From a virus: a stretch of 55,959 nucleotides of DNA. The stretch is taken from positions 1 through 55,959 of the IMG/VR virus record IMGVR_UViG_3300036791_000391. The stretch is one strand, 5' to 3'. Positions within the stretch are counted from its first letter, which is position 1, and each line of letters starts with the position of its first letter. The notes beneath the pieces were generated by a model. That model saw nothing but the letters and a program-made list of their open reading frames with translations, searched no databases and was not told where the DNA came from. This document shows, one piece after another, positions 38,237-46,776 of this stretch. The translations under genes and the position numbers were made by a program.

Positions 38237-38574
38237 GCGAGTACTACTCCGAGCAAGCGTTTCTGGACGCCTGGCTGCGCGGCGTCCAGATGGCCGGGCC
38301 ACGATGGTTCGGCGACGGCGGTGTCCCGACGATCCCGACCCCAACCAAGTACGACCTGGCCCCGCGCTACGACGACATCATGGCGAACCTGGGCGTGCTC
38401 TCCTCCGGTGAGGCCGCGTTCCTGGTGGCGATGTACAGCTTCTACAACTCGTACGCCGCCGCCGGGATGTGGAAGCTGGCCAGCGCCGCGCCGATGGCGG
38501 GGCTGGCCTCGTGCCTGGACGAGCCGCGCCGCCGGATCATCGCCGATCTGCTCGTCTCCTACGAGGGCTGGTAG
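38233..38574 (+). CDS. Hypothetical protein, 113 aa
   Basis: GTG start. SEYYSEQAFLDAWLRGVQMA, then EAAFLVAMYSFYNSYAAAGM and RRRIIADLLVSYEGW. Mostly helical; unknown. Confidence 0.7.
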   Translation: MSEYYSEQAFLDAWLRGVQMAGPRWFGDGGVPTIPTPTKYDLAPRYDDIMANLGVLSSGEAAFLVAMYSFYNSYAAAGMWKLASAAPMAGLASCLDEPRRRIIADLLVSYEGW

Positions 38575-38580
38575 GCCGGG

Positions 38581-38712
38581 ATGATCGTGCGTTGCCGATT
38601 CTGCGGGATCGAGCGCAAGGAGACCAGCGCGCTGATGATCCGGATGACCGATGGACAGTACCGATGTAAGGGAGCTGTGATGTGCCGACGCAGGGTCCGG
38701 GCGCTGCAATGA
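38581..38712 (+). CDS. Small zinc-ribbon protein, 43 aa
   Basis: MIVRCRFCGIERKETSALMI, then QYRCKGAVMCRRRVRALQ. C-C...C-C ligands and basic surface suggest nucleic-acid contact. Confidence 0.65.
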   Translation: MIVRCRFCGIERKETSALMIRMTDGQYRCKGAVMCRRRVRALQ

Positions 38713-39080
38713 CCCTCGGGATCATCCAGCCGCCCGGCGTGAGCGGCCCGTTTCAGGACTGCCCGCGCCTGTACTTCACCGACCGTTTCCTGTCCGACCC
38801 GCCGAAGTGGTGCCAGGTGGCGCTGCCGCCGGTCAAGGAGGCGCACGACTGGCTGTCCACGATGTGCGAGTGGGACGACACGACTCACCACCAGCTGATC
38901 GAGCTGGGCTACGACGCGATCCGGCGCAATCTGACGGACTACCAGGGCTGGTTCCTGTGGCCGCGCGGCACCAAGATCATCCACCAGTACCCGCACCATA
39001 AGCGCGCCGTCTGGCTGCTCTCCGGGCTGTACTTCCCGCTCACCCAATCGACCGTGTACGAGGGCAAGTGGCCCGATTGA
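38709..39080 (+). CDS. WPD-tail protein, 123 aa
   Basis: MTLGIIQPPGVSGPFQDCPR, then EAHDWLSTMCEWDDTTHHQL and AVWLLSGLYFPLTQSTVYEG with terminal K-W-P-D. Aromatic-rich; unknown. Confidence 0.75.
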   Translation: MTLGIIQPPGVSGPFQDCPRLYFTDRFLSDPPKWCQVALPPVKEAHDWLSTMCEWDDTTHHQLIELGYDAIRRNLTDYQGWFLWPRGTKIIHQYPHHKRAVWLLSGLYFPLTQSTVYEGKWPD

Positions 39081-39526
39081 ACGCCGGGTACAGCGGCGAG
39101 GAGTTCGTCGGCTATCTATTCGAGGGCAGCCCGGAACGGCGGCCCCGGCTCTGGTTCCTGGACCGTCACCTGATCAGCCTGACCGTCTGGGGCCAGAGCA
39201 CCCTCCGGCCGGATGGATGCGCGGTGATGACCATCCCGGGGCTGCCGCTGGCCGATATCGACGTGGGCAAGTGGACCGTGAACATCCCGTGGCGGCTGCT
39301 CGACCCGAACAACTACCCACCCGATGACGCCACTGAGGTCGTGCAGATGGTGCTGCCGGGGCTCCACGTCCGATACGACCACGCGGGTGAGGAGCCGTGG
39401 TCGGCGGTGTGGGAGCTGACCGACGTGACCATCCCGAGCGACCTAAGCGACGCTCGGCGCGGATTCGGGGTCACCACGTTCGGGCGCGACGACGACGTGT
39501 GGCGGTTGGGGCTCTGGCCTGACTAG
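39068..39526 (+). CDS. WPD-tail protein, 152 aa
   Basis: GTG start (TTG at 39077 is an alternative). EEFVGYLFEGSPERRPRLWF, VQMVLPGLHVRYDHAGEEPW, SAVWELTDVTIPSD and the end VWRLGLWPD. Consecutive with another WPD-tail gene. Confidence 0.7.
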   Translation: MARLNAGYSGEEFVGYLFEGSPERRPRLWFLDRHLISLTVWGQSTLRPDGCAVMTIPGLPLADIDVGKWTVNIPWRLLDPNNYPPDDATEVVQMVLPGLHVRYDHAGEEPWSAVWELTDVTIPSDLSDARRGFGVTTFGRDDDVWRLGLWPD

Positions 39527-39648
39527 CAGCAGCGCTCGACGCCGGGCTGCATGATCGTCCAGCGCGGGCCGAAGTGGAACCAGCGGCCCAGCAGGTAGAC
39601 GTGGACGCGGATGTGCCGGTGAACGAATCTCCTCAGCTTGACGATCAC
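39523..39648 (-). CDS. Possible 41-aa antisense-oriented protein
   Basis: GTG start. IVKLRRFVHRHIRVHVYLLG followed by RWFHFGPRWTIMQPGVERCC. Its stop overlaps that of the rightward gene. Basic and aromatic, good third-base bias, but no clear ribosome site or promoter. The remaining ~115 nt up to cassette E hold nothing I can name. Confidence 0.4.
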   Translation of the reverse strand: MIVKLRRFVHRHIRVHVYLLGRWFHFGPRWTIMQPGVERCC

Positions 39649-39764
39649 CGGCTCACGGTATCGGCCCGACGGCCCGACACGCCCGACCTATCACCGACTG
39701 TTCATCGTTCCCGCTGTGACCGAGAGCACAGCAAACATTTCGGCATCTCCTCAGCGCAACTGGC

Positions 39765-39840
39765 AATTGCTAGCGCGGTAGACTACTGTGGGCCATAGAC
39801 CCGGCAAGAGGCCAGGTCACGAACCCAAGGAGATTCGCAC
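39765..39840 (+). promoter_or_regulatory. Promoter/operator/UTR cassette E
   Basis: AATTGCTAGCGCGGTAGACT from 39765; UTR hairpin GACCCGGC-AAGAG-GCCAGGTC (39798-39818); AAGGAGATTCGCAC before the ATG at 39841. Confidence 0.78.
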
Positions 39841-40389
39841 ATGATCCACTCACCGAACCCCGCCCAGCTCGACGAGAACCGCGTCGATTGGGCCCGCAAC
39901 AGCAACGGGATGGTCAAGGCCCTCGTCGTCGTGGGCGACTACCGCGTCACCCTGACCGAGCGCCGCTTCTCGAACGCCAGCGCGCAGGACCGGCGCGAGT
40001 TCTACCAGACCACCCGCGTCTACGGCGCGATCGACGCGCTGGTCCCCGAGTTCGCCGCCGAGGAGCCGTACCAGGGCATCTCGATCCCGTTTGCGCCGGA
40101 GGAGCCGATAGACAAGATGCGCTCGTCGGTGTGGCGCGCGTGGAAGAACGCCACCACCGCCGAGGCCGCCAAGCGGCTCGCGAAGGTGCTCACCCACCTG
40201 TCCAAGTACGACGGCGTGACGGTGGGCGGCGACTCGATCCAGAGCATCAAGTTCAGCCAGAAAGCGGGCTGCACGATGTGCCCGTGCACGCCCGGCTTCG
40301 TGCTCGGCGGGACGGTCCGCAGCGACCGCGACGGCTTCACCGGCTACGGACGCAGCAACCCCGTCGACATCTGGATCGAGGTCGTGTGA
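39841..40389 (+). CDS. Cassette-driven protein, 182 aa, unknown
   Basis: NSNGMVKALVVVGDYRVTLT, helices VWRAWKNATTAEAAKRLAKV, then FSQKAGCTMCPCTPGFVLGG, a CxxCxC that may bind a metal. No family recognised. Confidence 0.8.
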   Translation: MIHSPNPAQLDENRVDWARNSNGMVKALVVVGDYRVTLTERRFSNASAQDRREFYQTTRVYGAIDALVPEFAAEEPYQGISIPFAPEEPIDKMRSSVWRAWKNATTAEAAKRLAKVLTHLSKYDGVTVGGDSIQSIKFSQKAGCTMCPCTPGFVLGGTVRSDRDGFTGYGRSNPVDIWIEVV

Positions 40390-40652
40390 TGAGAGTCGGA
40401 GTCGGAGTTGGCCTTGGTCGGTCCCGGGGCCAGGGGAATGTCCTGCACAGCGAAATGGTCGGCACCACGCTGGTCCAGCTGGTCACCGCGCTCACCCGGG
40501 GCACCCTCGGCTACGTGCTCACGGTGGACGGGGCCGAGGTGGGCCACTGGTGGATGTACCAGGCCCCGGACGCCTATCGGGCCTTGGCGCAGTGGCGGGA
40601 GTACCTCGCGCACGGCGGCACCGTCCAGGCATGGCGAGAATCGATCGCCTGA
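40389..40652 (+). CDS. Hypothetical protein, 87 aa
   Basis: VGTTLVQLVTALTRGTLGYV, then VGHWWMYQAPDAYRALAQWR. ATG overlaps the preceding stop. Confidence 0.65.
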   Translation: MRVGVGVGLGRSRGQGNVLHSEMVGTTLVQLVTALTRGTLGYVLTVDGAEVGHWWMYQAPDAYRALAQWREYLAHGGTVQAWRESIA

Positions 40653-40743
40653 CCCGCGTGTCACACCCCTGGACTAGCTTCAGGGGCGTGGCCCGGAGGT
40701 CAGGGGCAATCGGCCCCCAACCCCACATATCCGAAAGGCAATC
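40653..40743 (+). promoter_or_regulatory. Structured leader of the DUF932 gene
   Basis: Two hairpins in 90 nt: CCCCTG-GACTAGCTT-CAGGGG and, further on, GGGGC-AATCG-GCCCC. Then CCGAAAGG before the ATG. They may end the upstream message or act as an attenuator or protein site. Confidence 0.45.
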
Positions 40744-41922
40744 ATGATGAACACATCCCTCCCCACCCTTCCCGAGCGCACCCTGCGCAAGGCGGAACTC
40801 GCCGATCTGGTCGCGCTGCTGGAAGCGCAGCACCGGCAGAAGATCGACCTTGTGGCCCCGCTCTCCTCGATCCGCTACAACGGCGGGCAGATGGAGATCG
40901 GCGCGCTGGACCCCGTCATCGACGAGTCCGGCGTCACCGACGTGAACGGCCTGTACCGGCCCACCCGCACCACGGACTCGCAGCTGGGCGACCAGTTCGG
41001 CATCCCGCTGCGCTACATGGACAAGATGCGCACGGAGCACGTCGCCCTGCTCGACACCAACATCAACGAGTGGGCGGCGCGCGCACCCGAGGGCAAGAAC
41101 GTCCTCATCCGCATGATCTACGGCTCCGACGAGCGTTACCCGGGCACCAGCGGGATCGTGCGGGCCGTCAAGAGCGACCGCTACGGGATCCGGGACAACC
41201 TGGACACCGTGCTCGCCGTGCTCGACGGGATGCGCGAGGCCGGTCTTGAGGCGACCAACTTCGCCGGGGCCGACATCACCGACGACCGGATGTGGTTCCG
41301 CATCTCCGCGCCCGAGATCTTCGTTTCCGCGCCGGAGCTGTTGGAGGGTTACCGTGACCCGCGCACCGGGCGCACGTCCCGCAGCGTCGGCGACGTGGTC
41401 TACGCGGGCGTCCGGGTGGAGAACTCGGAGACCGGCTGGGCCTCGCTCAAGGTCATCCCCGAGATCACGGTACTGGCCTGCACGAACGGCATGACGATCA
41501 ACAAGGCGGCGCACCGCCAGGTACACATGGGCGCCCGGATGGACGAGGGCTCGATCCAGTGGAGCCAGCGCACCCAGGAGGTCGCCAACGAGCTGACGAA
41601 GAACCAGGTCAAGGACGCCATCGCGTCGTTCATGACCACGGACTTCCTCACCAGCGCGGTCGCGGAGATCACCCAAACCGCCATCACCGAGCTGACCAGC
41701 CCGGAGAAGGCGATCGAGGTCGTCGCCAAGAAGCTGAGCTATTCCGACACCGAGAAGGACGGCATCCTGGCCCACTTCATCAAGGGCGGTCAGCTCACGG
41801 CGGGCGGCATCCTGCAGGCCGTCACGTCCTTCGCCCAGGACATCACCGACGTGACCCGGGCGAACGAGTTCGGTGCGACCGGCATCGAGGCGATGGAGCT
41901 GGCAGCGGCCTCCGTGCGCTAG
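40744..41922 (+). CDS. DUF932-family protein (LGT-type)
   Basis: The product has 392 residues (or start at the second ATG, 40747). SQLGDQFGIPLRYMDKMRTE, RAVKSDRYGIRDNLDTVLAV, WASLKVIPEITVLACTNGMT and HMGARMDEGSIQWS match the DUF932 pattern found in phages and plasmids. Function is unknown, sometimes linked to DNA mobility or anti-restriction. A strong terminator follows, so it ends its unit. Confidence 0.88.
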   Translation: MMNTSLPTLPERTLRKAELADLVALLEAQHRQKIDLVAPLSSIRYNGGQMEIGALDPVIDESGVTDVNGLYRPTRTTDSQLGDQFGIPLRYMDKMRTEHVALLDTNINEWAARAPEGKNVLIRMIYGSDERYPGTSGIVRAVKSDRYGIRDNLDTVLAVLDGMREAGLEATNFAGADITDDRMWFRISAPEIFVSAPELLEGYRDPRTGRTSRSVGDVVYAGVRVENSETGWASLKVIPEITVLACTNGMTINKAAHRQVHMGARMDEGSIQWSQRTQEVANELTKNQVKDAIASFMTTDFLTSAVAEITQTAITELTSPEKAIEVVAKKLSYSDTEKDGILAHFIKGGQLTAGGILQAVTSFAQDITDVTRANEFGATGIEAMELAAASVR

Positions 41923-41935
41923 TCTCCCCCAGCCG

Positions 41936-41970
41936 CCAGCCCCGGGTTGTCCCTCGCTTCCCGGGGCTGG
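41936..41970 (+). terminator. Intrinsic-type terminator after DUF932
   Basis: CCAGCCCCGGG (41936-41946) pairs with CCCGGGGCTGG (41960-41970), 11 bp, followed by TCTCTGTG. Confidence 0.75.
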
Positions 41971-42016
41971 TCTCTGTGATCAAGGGCACAGCCGGGTTCC
42001 ACTGTGGGAACGTGCT

Positions 42017-42089
42017 AATTGCTACCGCGCTAGAGTAAGCTCAGGAGGAGCCCGGCAAAAGGCCAGGCCACAGCATCAAGGAGATTCGC
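42017..42089 (+). promoter_or_regulatory. Promoter/operator/UTR cassette F
   Basis: AATTGCTACCGCGCTAGAGT from 42017 (dyad in the opposite phase to B, C, E); UTR hairpin GCCCGGC-AAAAG-GCCAGGC; AAGGAGATTCGC before the ATG at 42090. Confidence 0.78.
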
Positions 42090-42932
42090 ATGAGCTACTA
42101 CGGAAACAGCTTCCAGTGGGGCGGCCCCGTTCGTCCGCGCCGCAACGGCCTGCACGACCGCAACGCCGCGTGGAGGGGCCAGCCGATGACCGACACCCAG
42201 GCCGCGAAGATCGTCAAGGAGCTGGGCCGCCGGGTGATCGAGCCGGTCGTCCGCGACGCGCTGCTCGCCTCCGTGAACTCGGGCGTGACCCGGGACGGTA
42301 ACCCGGCCACCAAGGGGTCCGCGTCGGACCTGATCGACTGGCTGCTCGCCAAGCCGTACACCTCGCGTACCGAGGTCAGCACCAGCGTCACCAAGGACGA
42401 CGAGCCCGTCCGGGTGGAGGGGTTCTACCGCTTCACCGACGGGCGGGTGTTCCGGGTCATGGAGAGCCAGCGCAACCCGGGCCGCTACTTCGCCAAGGTC
42501 GTCACGGCGCACGGCTGGGACTACGCGGGCGGCAGGGGCATGGTCTACCAGCTGACCGCCGAGATGCTGATGACTCCGGAGCAGATCGCCGAGTTCGGCG
42601 TCAACTCCGGGATCTGCGCGAACTGCTCACGTGGGCTTGAGGACCCGATCTCCAAGCACATCGGTTTGGGCACCAAGTGCGGCCCGGCCATCCTCGGGCG
42701 GGACAACTACAACGCCGCCCGCCGGGGCGCGAAGCTGAACCCCACGGTGGCGGAGCAGCTGGCCGCGATCCAGGCCGGGAAGGACGCGCAGCAGGCGCAG
42801 GCTGACCGGTTCGACGTGGACGAGTGGGCCCGGATGAAGGACGAGGCGGCCCGCTACGAGGCCGAGCAGGAGCGCAAGGCCGAGATCGCCAAATGGGAGT
42901 GGAAGCGGTCAGTCGAGAACTGGGACAAGTAA
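42090..42932 (+). CDS. DUF6011-domain protein
   Basis: The product has 280 residues. Residues ~100-150 are a strand-rich domain (VEGFYRFTDGRVFRVMESQR). ~170-205 (FGVNSGICANCSRGLEDPIS then KHIGLGTKCGPAIL) are the DUF6011 zinc-knuckle motif seen in phage proteins such as replicative or SWI/SNF-associated ones. A long charged helix with KDAQQAQADRFDVDEWARMK closes it. Probably nucleic-acid related. Confidence 0.8.
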   Translation: MSYYGNSFQWGGPVRPRRNGLHDRNAAWRGQPMTDTQAAKIVKELGRRVIEPVVRDALLASVNSGVTRDGNPATKGSASDLIDWLLAKPYTSRTEVSTSVTKDDEPVRVEGFYRFTDGRVFRVMESQRNPGRYFAKVVTAHGWDYAGGRGMVYQLTAEMLMTPEQIAEFGVNSGICANCSRGLEDPISKHIGLGTKCGPAILGRDNYNAARRGAKLNPTVAEQLAAIQAGKDAQQAQADRFDVDEWARMKDEAARYEAEQERKAEIAKWEWKRSVENWDK

Positions 42933-42959
42933 GCCACCCCGCGTGCGAAAATCGGAATC

Positions 42960-43070
42960 GTGAACCTGAAGCAGATCGCCATGTTCGTGGCGCTGTATTT
43001 CCCGATCATGGCTGGTCTATACGACCTGGCATATTTCGCGGTGTACGGACACTGGGCGCCGTGGAAATGA
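42960..43070 (+). CDS. 36-aa single-span membrane peptide
   Basis: GTG start. MNLKQIAMFVALYFPIMAGL followed by YDLAYFAVYGHWAPWK. Last gene of the rightward block. Confidence 0.55.
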   Translation: MNLKQIAMFVALYFPIMAGLYDLAYFAVYGHWAPWK

Positions 43071-43142
43071 GCGCGGGACCGGACTTTCGTACCAGCAGCA
43101 GCGGTCTGGGGATTACCCCGGGCCGGTTCTCTTTTGCCCGAG

Positions 43143-43226
43143 TCAGGGTCGGCGCGCCCACGGCAGCAGCTGGGCCAGCGCGATCAGGCCCACCTCGATC
43201 ACCAGGATGATCTCAAAGGTGTTCAT
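43143..43226 (-). CDS. 27-aa single-span membrane peptide
   Basis: MNTFEIILVIEVGLIALAQL followed by LPWARRP. Its ATG overlaps the HNH gene stop (ATGA). Last gene of the leftward block and convergent with the similar-sized membrane peptide at 42960. Confidence 0.55.
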   Translation of the reverse strand: MNTFEIILVIEVGLIALAQLLPWARRP

Positions 43227-43846
43227 CGCCGAACTGTATCGTTCTTTGACCACCAGCCATTGGCTCTCAGCTCCTCGTGTCGGCGTGCTTGACCTTTGCC
43301 GGTATTGCACGAATTGCAGCAGGGCTCAAGATTGTCCGGGTCATTGTTGCTGCGGTCATCATCCAAGTGGTCTGCCTGGATTAGCCGAGGATCGGCTTTT
43401 CTCGGGTCCACCACCATCCAAACGATTGTCTTACCGCAGCGGTAACACGGATGGGGCCCGGGGCCGATCTTGTCATAGAGCACCACACGGTGTTCTAGGA
43501 CGGTGCCGTTCTTTGTTGCCAGCGGATGAGCAGGCCGATGAACCCGACGGTACTTCCCGACCGGGGCACCGATGCCCGAGCCCCAAGCTGTCCTCTCGAC
43601 ACTGCCATGACGGTACTTCCGGTGGTAGTGCATCCCGCATAGGACGGAACCCTTGGTCCGAGCTAGCTTCCCGCAGCCATCGACTGAGCACGTCTGCTGG
43701 TCCTTCGGGAGAGCCGGATAGGGAGACCCGTACCGACGTTGATGCTCATAGTGCATCTTGCACATCTCACGAGCGCTCGCGGGCCGATCACAGCCGTCGA
43801 GGCTACAGGTCCCGAGCCGTTTTTTAGGTGGCATGTTCGGGAACAT
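43223..43846 (-). CDS. HNH endonuclease with N-terminal zinc knuckles
   Basis: The product has 207 residues. Two CxxxxC-x-HY units (CSLDGCDRPASAREMCKMHY; CSVDGCGKLARTKGSVLCGM then HY) precede an HNH core: EHRVVLYDKIGPGPHPCYRC, LIQADHLDDDRSNNDPDNLE and PCCNSCNTGKG. A stand-alone homing-type nuclease. DNA here is less GC-rich than its neighbours, as expected for a mobile gene. Confidence 0.88.
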   Translation of the reverse strand: MFPNMPPKKRLGTCSLDGCDRPASAREMCKMHYEHQRRYGSPYPALPKDQQTCSVDGCGKLARTKGSVLCGMHYHRKYRHGSVERTAWGSGIGAPVGKYRRVHRPAHPLATKNGTVLEHRVVLYDKIGPGPHPCYRCGKTIVWMVVDPRKADPRLIQADHLDDDRSNNDPDNLEPCCNSCNTGKGQARRHEELRANGWWSKNDTVRR

Positions 43847-43873
43847 ACCCCTATAAGAGTTACAAAACTACTC

Positions 43874-44257
43874 TCACCAAATTTCTGACGGTTCACCCAG
43901 GTCAAGGGCAGGATCATCCGTTCCCCGACGAACATTGCAGTCAACGTGACTTGGTCGGAAGTTGGTGGGGTCCAGCATCAGGTCGGGGCGTTCCTTCACC
44001 GGGATGGCGTGGTCGGTGGAGAACGACAGCGGGTGCGGGTAGCTCAGCCGGTAGTCGATCGGGTCGCCGTCCAGCCAGCAGCGCGCGCCCATGGTCCCGT
44101 CCTTGTTGCGGTGCGTCTTGCATTCCAGCCGGAAACGGGCAACGGCGTCCTGGTACTGGTGAGACGACCGGATGCGTCTAATCTCAGCCGAGCGCAGTTG
44201 GGCGGGCGTGCGGACGACTGGGGCTGTCTCCGGCGTGTCGTCGTAGACATCCGTCAT
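43874..44257 (-). CDS. HNH endonuclease, phage-type
   Basis: The product has 127 residues from MTDVYDD. CWLDGDPIDYRLSYPHPLSF, STDHAIPVKERPDLMLDPTN and FRPSHVDCNVRRG give the D-H...N...H triad. This compact HNH kind often works with the terminase. It is coupled to a probable virion gene by ATGA, hinting at a virion or packaging role. Confidence 0.88.
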   Translation of the reverse strand: MTDVYDDTPETAPVVRTPAQLRSAEIRRIRSSHQYQDAVARFRLECKTHRNKDGTMGARCWLDGDPIDYRLSYPHPLSFSTDHAIPVKERPDLMLDPTNFRPSHVDCNVRRGTDDPALDLGEPSEIW

Positions 44258-45147
44258 GCGCTGCGCACCACGCGGAGACCGGCGGGCGCGGGCGGCTCCC
44301 ACGTCTTGGTGATCGGCGGCTCCCAGGGCAGCCGCGCCAGGGCCGGGTCGGTGAGGCAGACCGGGGTCGCGTCGGTCGGGGCCGGGAACGCCCACGGGGC
44401 CAGGATGCCCGGCCCGCCGTTGTACGTCACCTGGTCGAACGTCACGTCGTAGATCAGCTGGGTCGTCCCGGGCACCACCTGGGACAGGTTCAGCTCGGGC
44501 TGGTTGGCGTTGAGCTGGAAGCCCTGGGTGTTGTCCATGTCGATCGTGCTCAGCACGCCGTTCCAGATCCGGGCCTGTAGCGGCGGGATGGTGATGGCGG
44601 TGGGCGCCATGATCTGCGGCCCGCCCAGCGAAGTCCCGTCGACGGTGACCTCACAGCCCTGGCCCTGCGCGTTCAGCAGCGTGCTGAATTCGGCGTTCAT
44701 GATCGGGATCTCGGTGCCAGCCAGGTTGCCCGCGAACGCCACCTGGTAGCTCTGCGGGTTGGGGCCGTTCGACACGGTGATGTCGCCCGTCGCGGCCCCG
44801 GCGGCGGCGATCAGCGCGGCCTGCAGCGCGGCGTTGGTCACGTTGTACGGCAGCGCGCTCGTCCAGGTCCCGAGCAGCTGCAGGGTGTACGTGCCCTGGT
44901 TCGGGTTGTTGACGATGTTGACGATCTGCAGCGCGTCGTAGGCGGCCTGGATCAGGTAGTTGTCGACCCAGAACACGGTGCCGATGGGCAGTCTCGGGGT
45001 GAACAGCACCAGCCCGTTGACCGGCTGGATGATGGGCTGATTCTGCGTGCCGGAGACCGACGGGTCGGCCACGGCGAAGTTATCACCGGAGATCGGGAAG
45101 AACACCAGGCTGACGGGCGAGGGCGCGGTCATGCGCCCCATCATCAC
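44254..45147 (-). CDS. Probable virion (tail/head fibre-like) protein
   Basis: The product has 297 residues (start 45147, or MTAPSPV at 45132). GTYTLQLLGTWTSALPYNVT, NAALQAALIAAAGAATGDIT, VSNGPNPQSYQVAFAGNLAG is the repeated-domain pattern of phage minor tail proteins (GxxTxxxxxxAxxxxxxxALxxL...V...Y.V.F.G). The rest is strand-rich. It is far from the main head operon. Confidence 0.7.
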   Translation of the reverse strand: MMMGRMTAPSPVSLVFFPISGDNFAVADPSVSGTQNQPIIQPVNGLVLFTPRLPIGTVFWVDNYLIQAAYDALQIVNIVNNPNQGTYTLQLLGTWTSALPYNVTNAALQAALIAAAGAATGDITVSNGPNPQSYQVAFAGNLAGTEIPIMNAEFSTLLNAQGQGCEVTVDGTSLGGPQIMAPTAITIPPLQARIWNGVLSTIDMDNTQGFQLNANQPELNLSQVVPGTTQLIYDVTFDQVTYNGGPGILAPWAFPAPTDATPVCLTDPALARLPWEPPITKTWEPPAPAGLRVVRSA

Positions 45148-45156
45148 CCCTGCGGG

Positions 45157-45420
45157 TCACTCAGCCCGGCAGCCACACCGGGGACAGCGCGGCGTGCCGG
45201 ATCGGGTGATGTGCCAGCCGCGCGACAACAGTTCCAGGGTGAGGAACACCTGACAGTCGCGGATCTCCATCGGGGTGTCGGTCCCCATCACCAGGTACAG
45301 CTGGCCCTCGCAACCGTTGCACCGGACCACGATCGGTTTCCTGTACAGCTCCGAGATACCCCAGACCTGGCAGAAGATCTGCAGCGTCCCGGGGTTATCC
45401 GCGAGGGTAGTGAGAACCAT
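45157..45420 (-). CDS. Zinc-binding protein, 87 aa
   Basis: VVRCNGCEGQLYLVMG and CPRCGCRAE provide two CxxC pairs about 45 residues apart. The middle is helical (CQVFLTLELLSRGWH). Confidence 0.7.
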   Translation of the reverse strand: MVLTTLADNPGTLQIFCQVWGISELYRKPIVVRCNGCEGQLYLVMGTDTPMEIRDCQVFLTLELLSRGWHITRSGTPRCPRCGCRAE

Positions 45421-45440
45421 CAGATCGTCCCAATCAAGCG

Positions 45441-45689
45441 CTACGACGTTGCGCGCAGTTGGCCGATGGTCCGCATCATCGAAATGATGCGCGGCCCGGT
45501 GTCGCGGTCCTCGCGATCCTCAGTTGTCGGGAACACCGACACCGGGTAGTTCTCGTCAAGGAGCGCCATCAGATCATCCCAGCCAAGTTCGGACACCACG
45601 ACGTCGGCGATAACGGCGAACTGCGTGTGCGGGCCTAAAGGATCGAACTCGCGCTCAAGAATGCGGGCGATGTGCGCTCTGATGTCCAT
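45441..45689 (-). CDS. Hypothetical protein, 82 aa
   Basis: MDIRAHIARILEREFDPLGP, then FAVIADVVVSELGWDDLMAL. Helical; unknown. Confidence 0.65.
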   Translation of the reverse strand: MDIRAHIARILEREFDPLGPHTQFAVIADVVVSELGWDDLMALLDENYPVSVFPTTEDREDRDTGPRIISMMRTIGQLRATS

Positions 45690-45721
45690 GTTTACTGTTT
45701 ACTGTCCTTCCAGTGGCGTGG

Positions 45722-46222
45722 TCACGAGTCGCCCCCGATCGGGCTGATGGGCGAGCTGGTCGGGCTGACGTTCTTCTGCTTTTCGGCGGCCCGGCGTCGG
45801 GCGGCGAACAGCGCCGCCTGCTTCGACGCCTCCACCCGCTCGTCGAACTCCTCGCGGTGAGCCTCGATCAGCCCGGCGATGGCGTGTAGCTCGGCGCTGA
45901 GCCGGTCCACCTTCACCACCCCGTAGGTGTTACTGGTCCGGTCGTAGTCGCGGTAGGTCATCATGCGGCCGCGCCGCATGTCCCGGGACAGCATCCCGGT
46001 CGGGTTGGTCTCCCACCGCGCCGAGTCCCGGGCCGCCGAAAAGCAGGTCATACACACCGTGAACGCGGTGCGCTGCTGCCCGTACTGTTTGAGCCGCCAG
46101 ACCAGTTGTTCCTTGGTGATGATGCTGGCCACGTCGCTGACGGCGCGTCCGCACTCGGTCAGCTCGTCGGTGCGCCACGGCAGCGAGTCGCGGATCACGT
46201 GGTCGCGCGGCTCGTCGGGCAT
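45722..46222 (-). CDS. Hypothetical protein, 166 aa
   Basis: Start MPDEPRDHVIRD (TGATG with upstream stop). CGRAVSDVASIITKEQLVWR, then FTVCMTCFSAARDSARW (CxxC) and a long charged helix AIAGLIEAHREEFDERVEAS. Unknown. Confidence 0.7.
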   Translation of the reverse strand: MPDEPRDHVIRDSLPWRTDELTECGRAVSDVASIITKEQLVWRLKQYGQQRTAFTVCMTCFSAARDSARWETNPTGMLSRDMRRGRMMTYRDYDRTSNTYGVVKVDRLSAELHAIAGLIEAHREEFDERVEASKQAALFAARRRAAEKQKNVSPTSSPISPIGGDS

Positions 46223-46404
46223 CACTCGACGCCCAACTGTTCGATGACCTCGTCGCGGGTGACCTGGCCGCTGTCGTACCGGCACAGGATGCACTCGCCC
46301 CGGTCGCCCACCGGCTGGCCGAGGAACCGGGCGGTGACGACGTGGCCCAGCATCTGGTGCAGGGTGGCGATGAACCAGCCGATGGTGTCGAGGCGCTTCG
46401 TCAC
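46222..46404 (-). CDS. Small protein, 60 aa
   Basis: GTG start (GTGA overlap). RLDTIGWFIATLHQMLGHVV, then GECILCRYDSGQVTRDEVIE. One CxxC; unknown. Confidence 0.65.
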   Translation of the reverse strand: MTKRLDTIGWFIATLHQMLGHVVTARFLGQPVGDRGECILCRYDSGQVTRDEVIEQLGVE

Positions 46405-46766
46405 GTGTACGCGTCCAGGTACGCGGCGGTGGACGTGGTCCACTGGTCCTTCCAGCCCCAGTCGTCCTTAACGTACTGCTTGAACTGCTGCTGGGTCAGC
46501 TCGACGGTGGTGTCGGTGGACCACTTCATCATGTCGATGGCGTCGTCGTAGTCGACGGTGTGGTTGTCGGGCGGCACGTTGCTGAGGATGCGGTGCAGCA
46601 TCTCGCCGCGATCCAGCTTCTCCAGCGCGGCCTCAAGCTCCTTGCGGGTCAGCTTGATGTACCCCAGCCGGGCCTTCTGGTAGGCGTCGGCGTGCTTGTC
46701 CCGGTTCTCCTCCAGGCGCGTCAGCAGCTCCTCTTTGTCGACCTGGATCGAAAATTCGCCTTTCAT
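46401..46766 (-). CDS. Helical charged protein, 121 aa
   Basis: Start MKGEFSIQVDKEEL with GAGAGG upstream. RLEENRDKHADAYQKARLGY, KLTRKELEAALEKLDRG, then LTQQQFKQYVKDDWGWKDQW. Unknown. Confidence 0.7.
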   Translation of the reverse strand: MKGEFSIQVDKEELLTRLEENRDKHADAYQKARLGYIKLTRKELEAALEKLDRGEMLHRILSNVPPDNHTVDYDDAIDMMKWSTDTTVELTQQQFKQYVKDDWGWKDQWTTSTAAYLDAYT

Positions 46767-46776
46767 GTCTCTCCTC

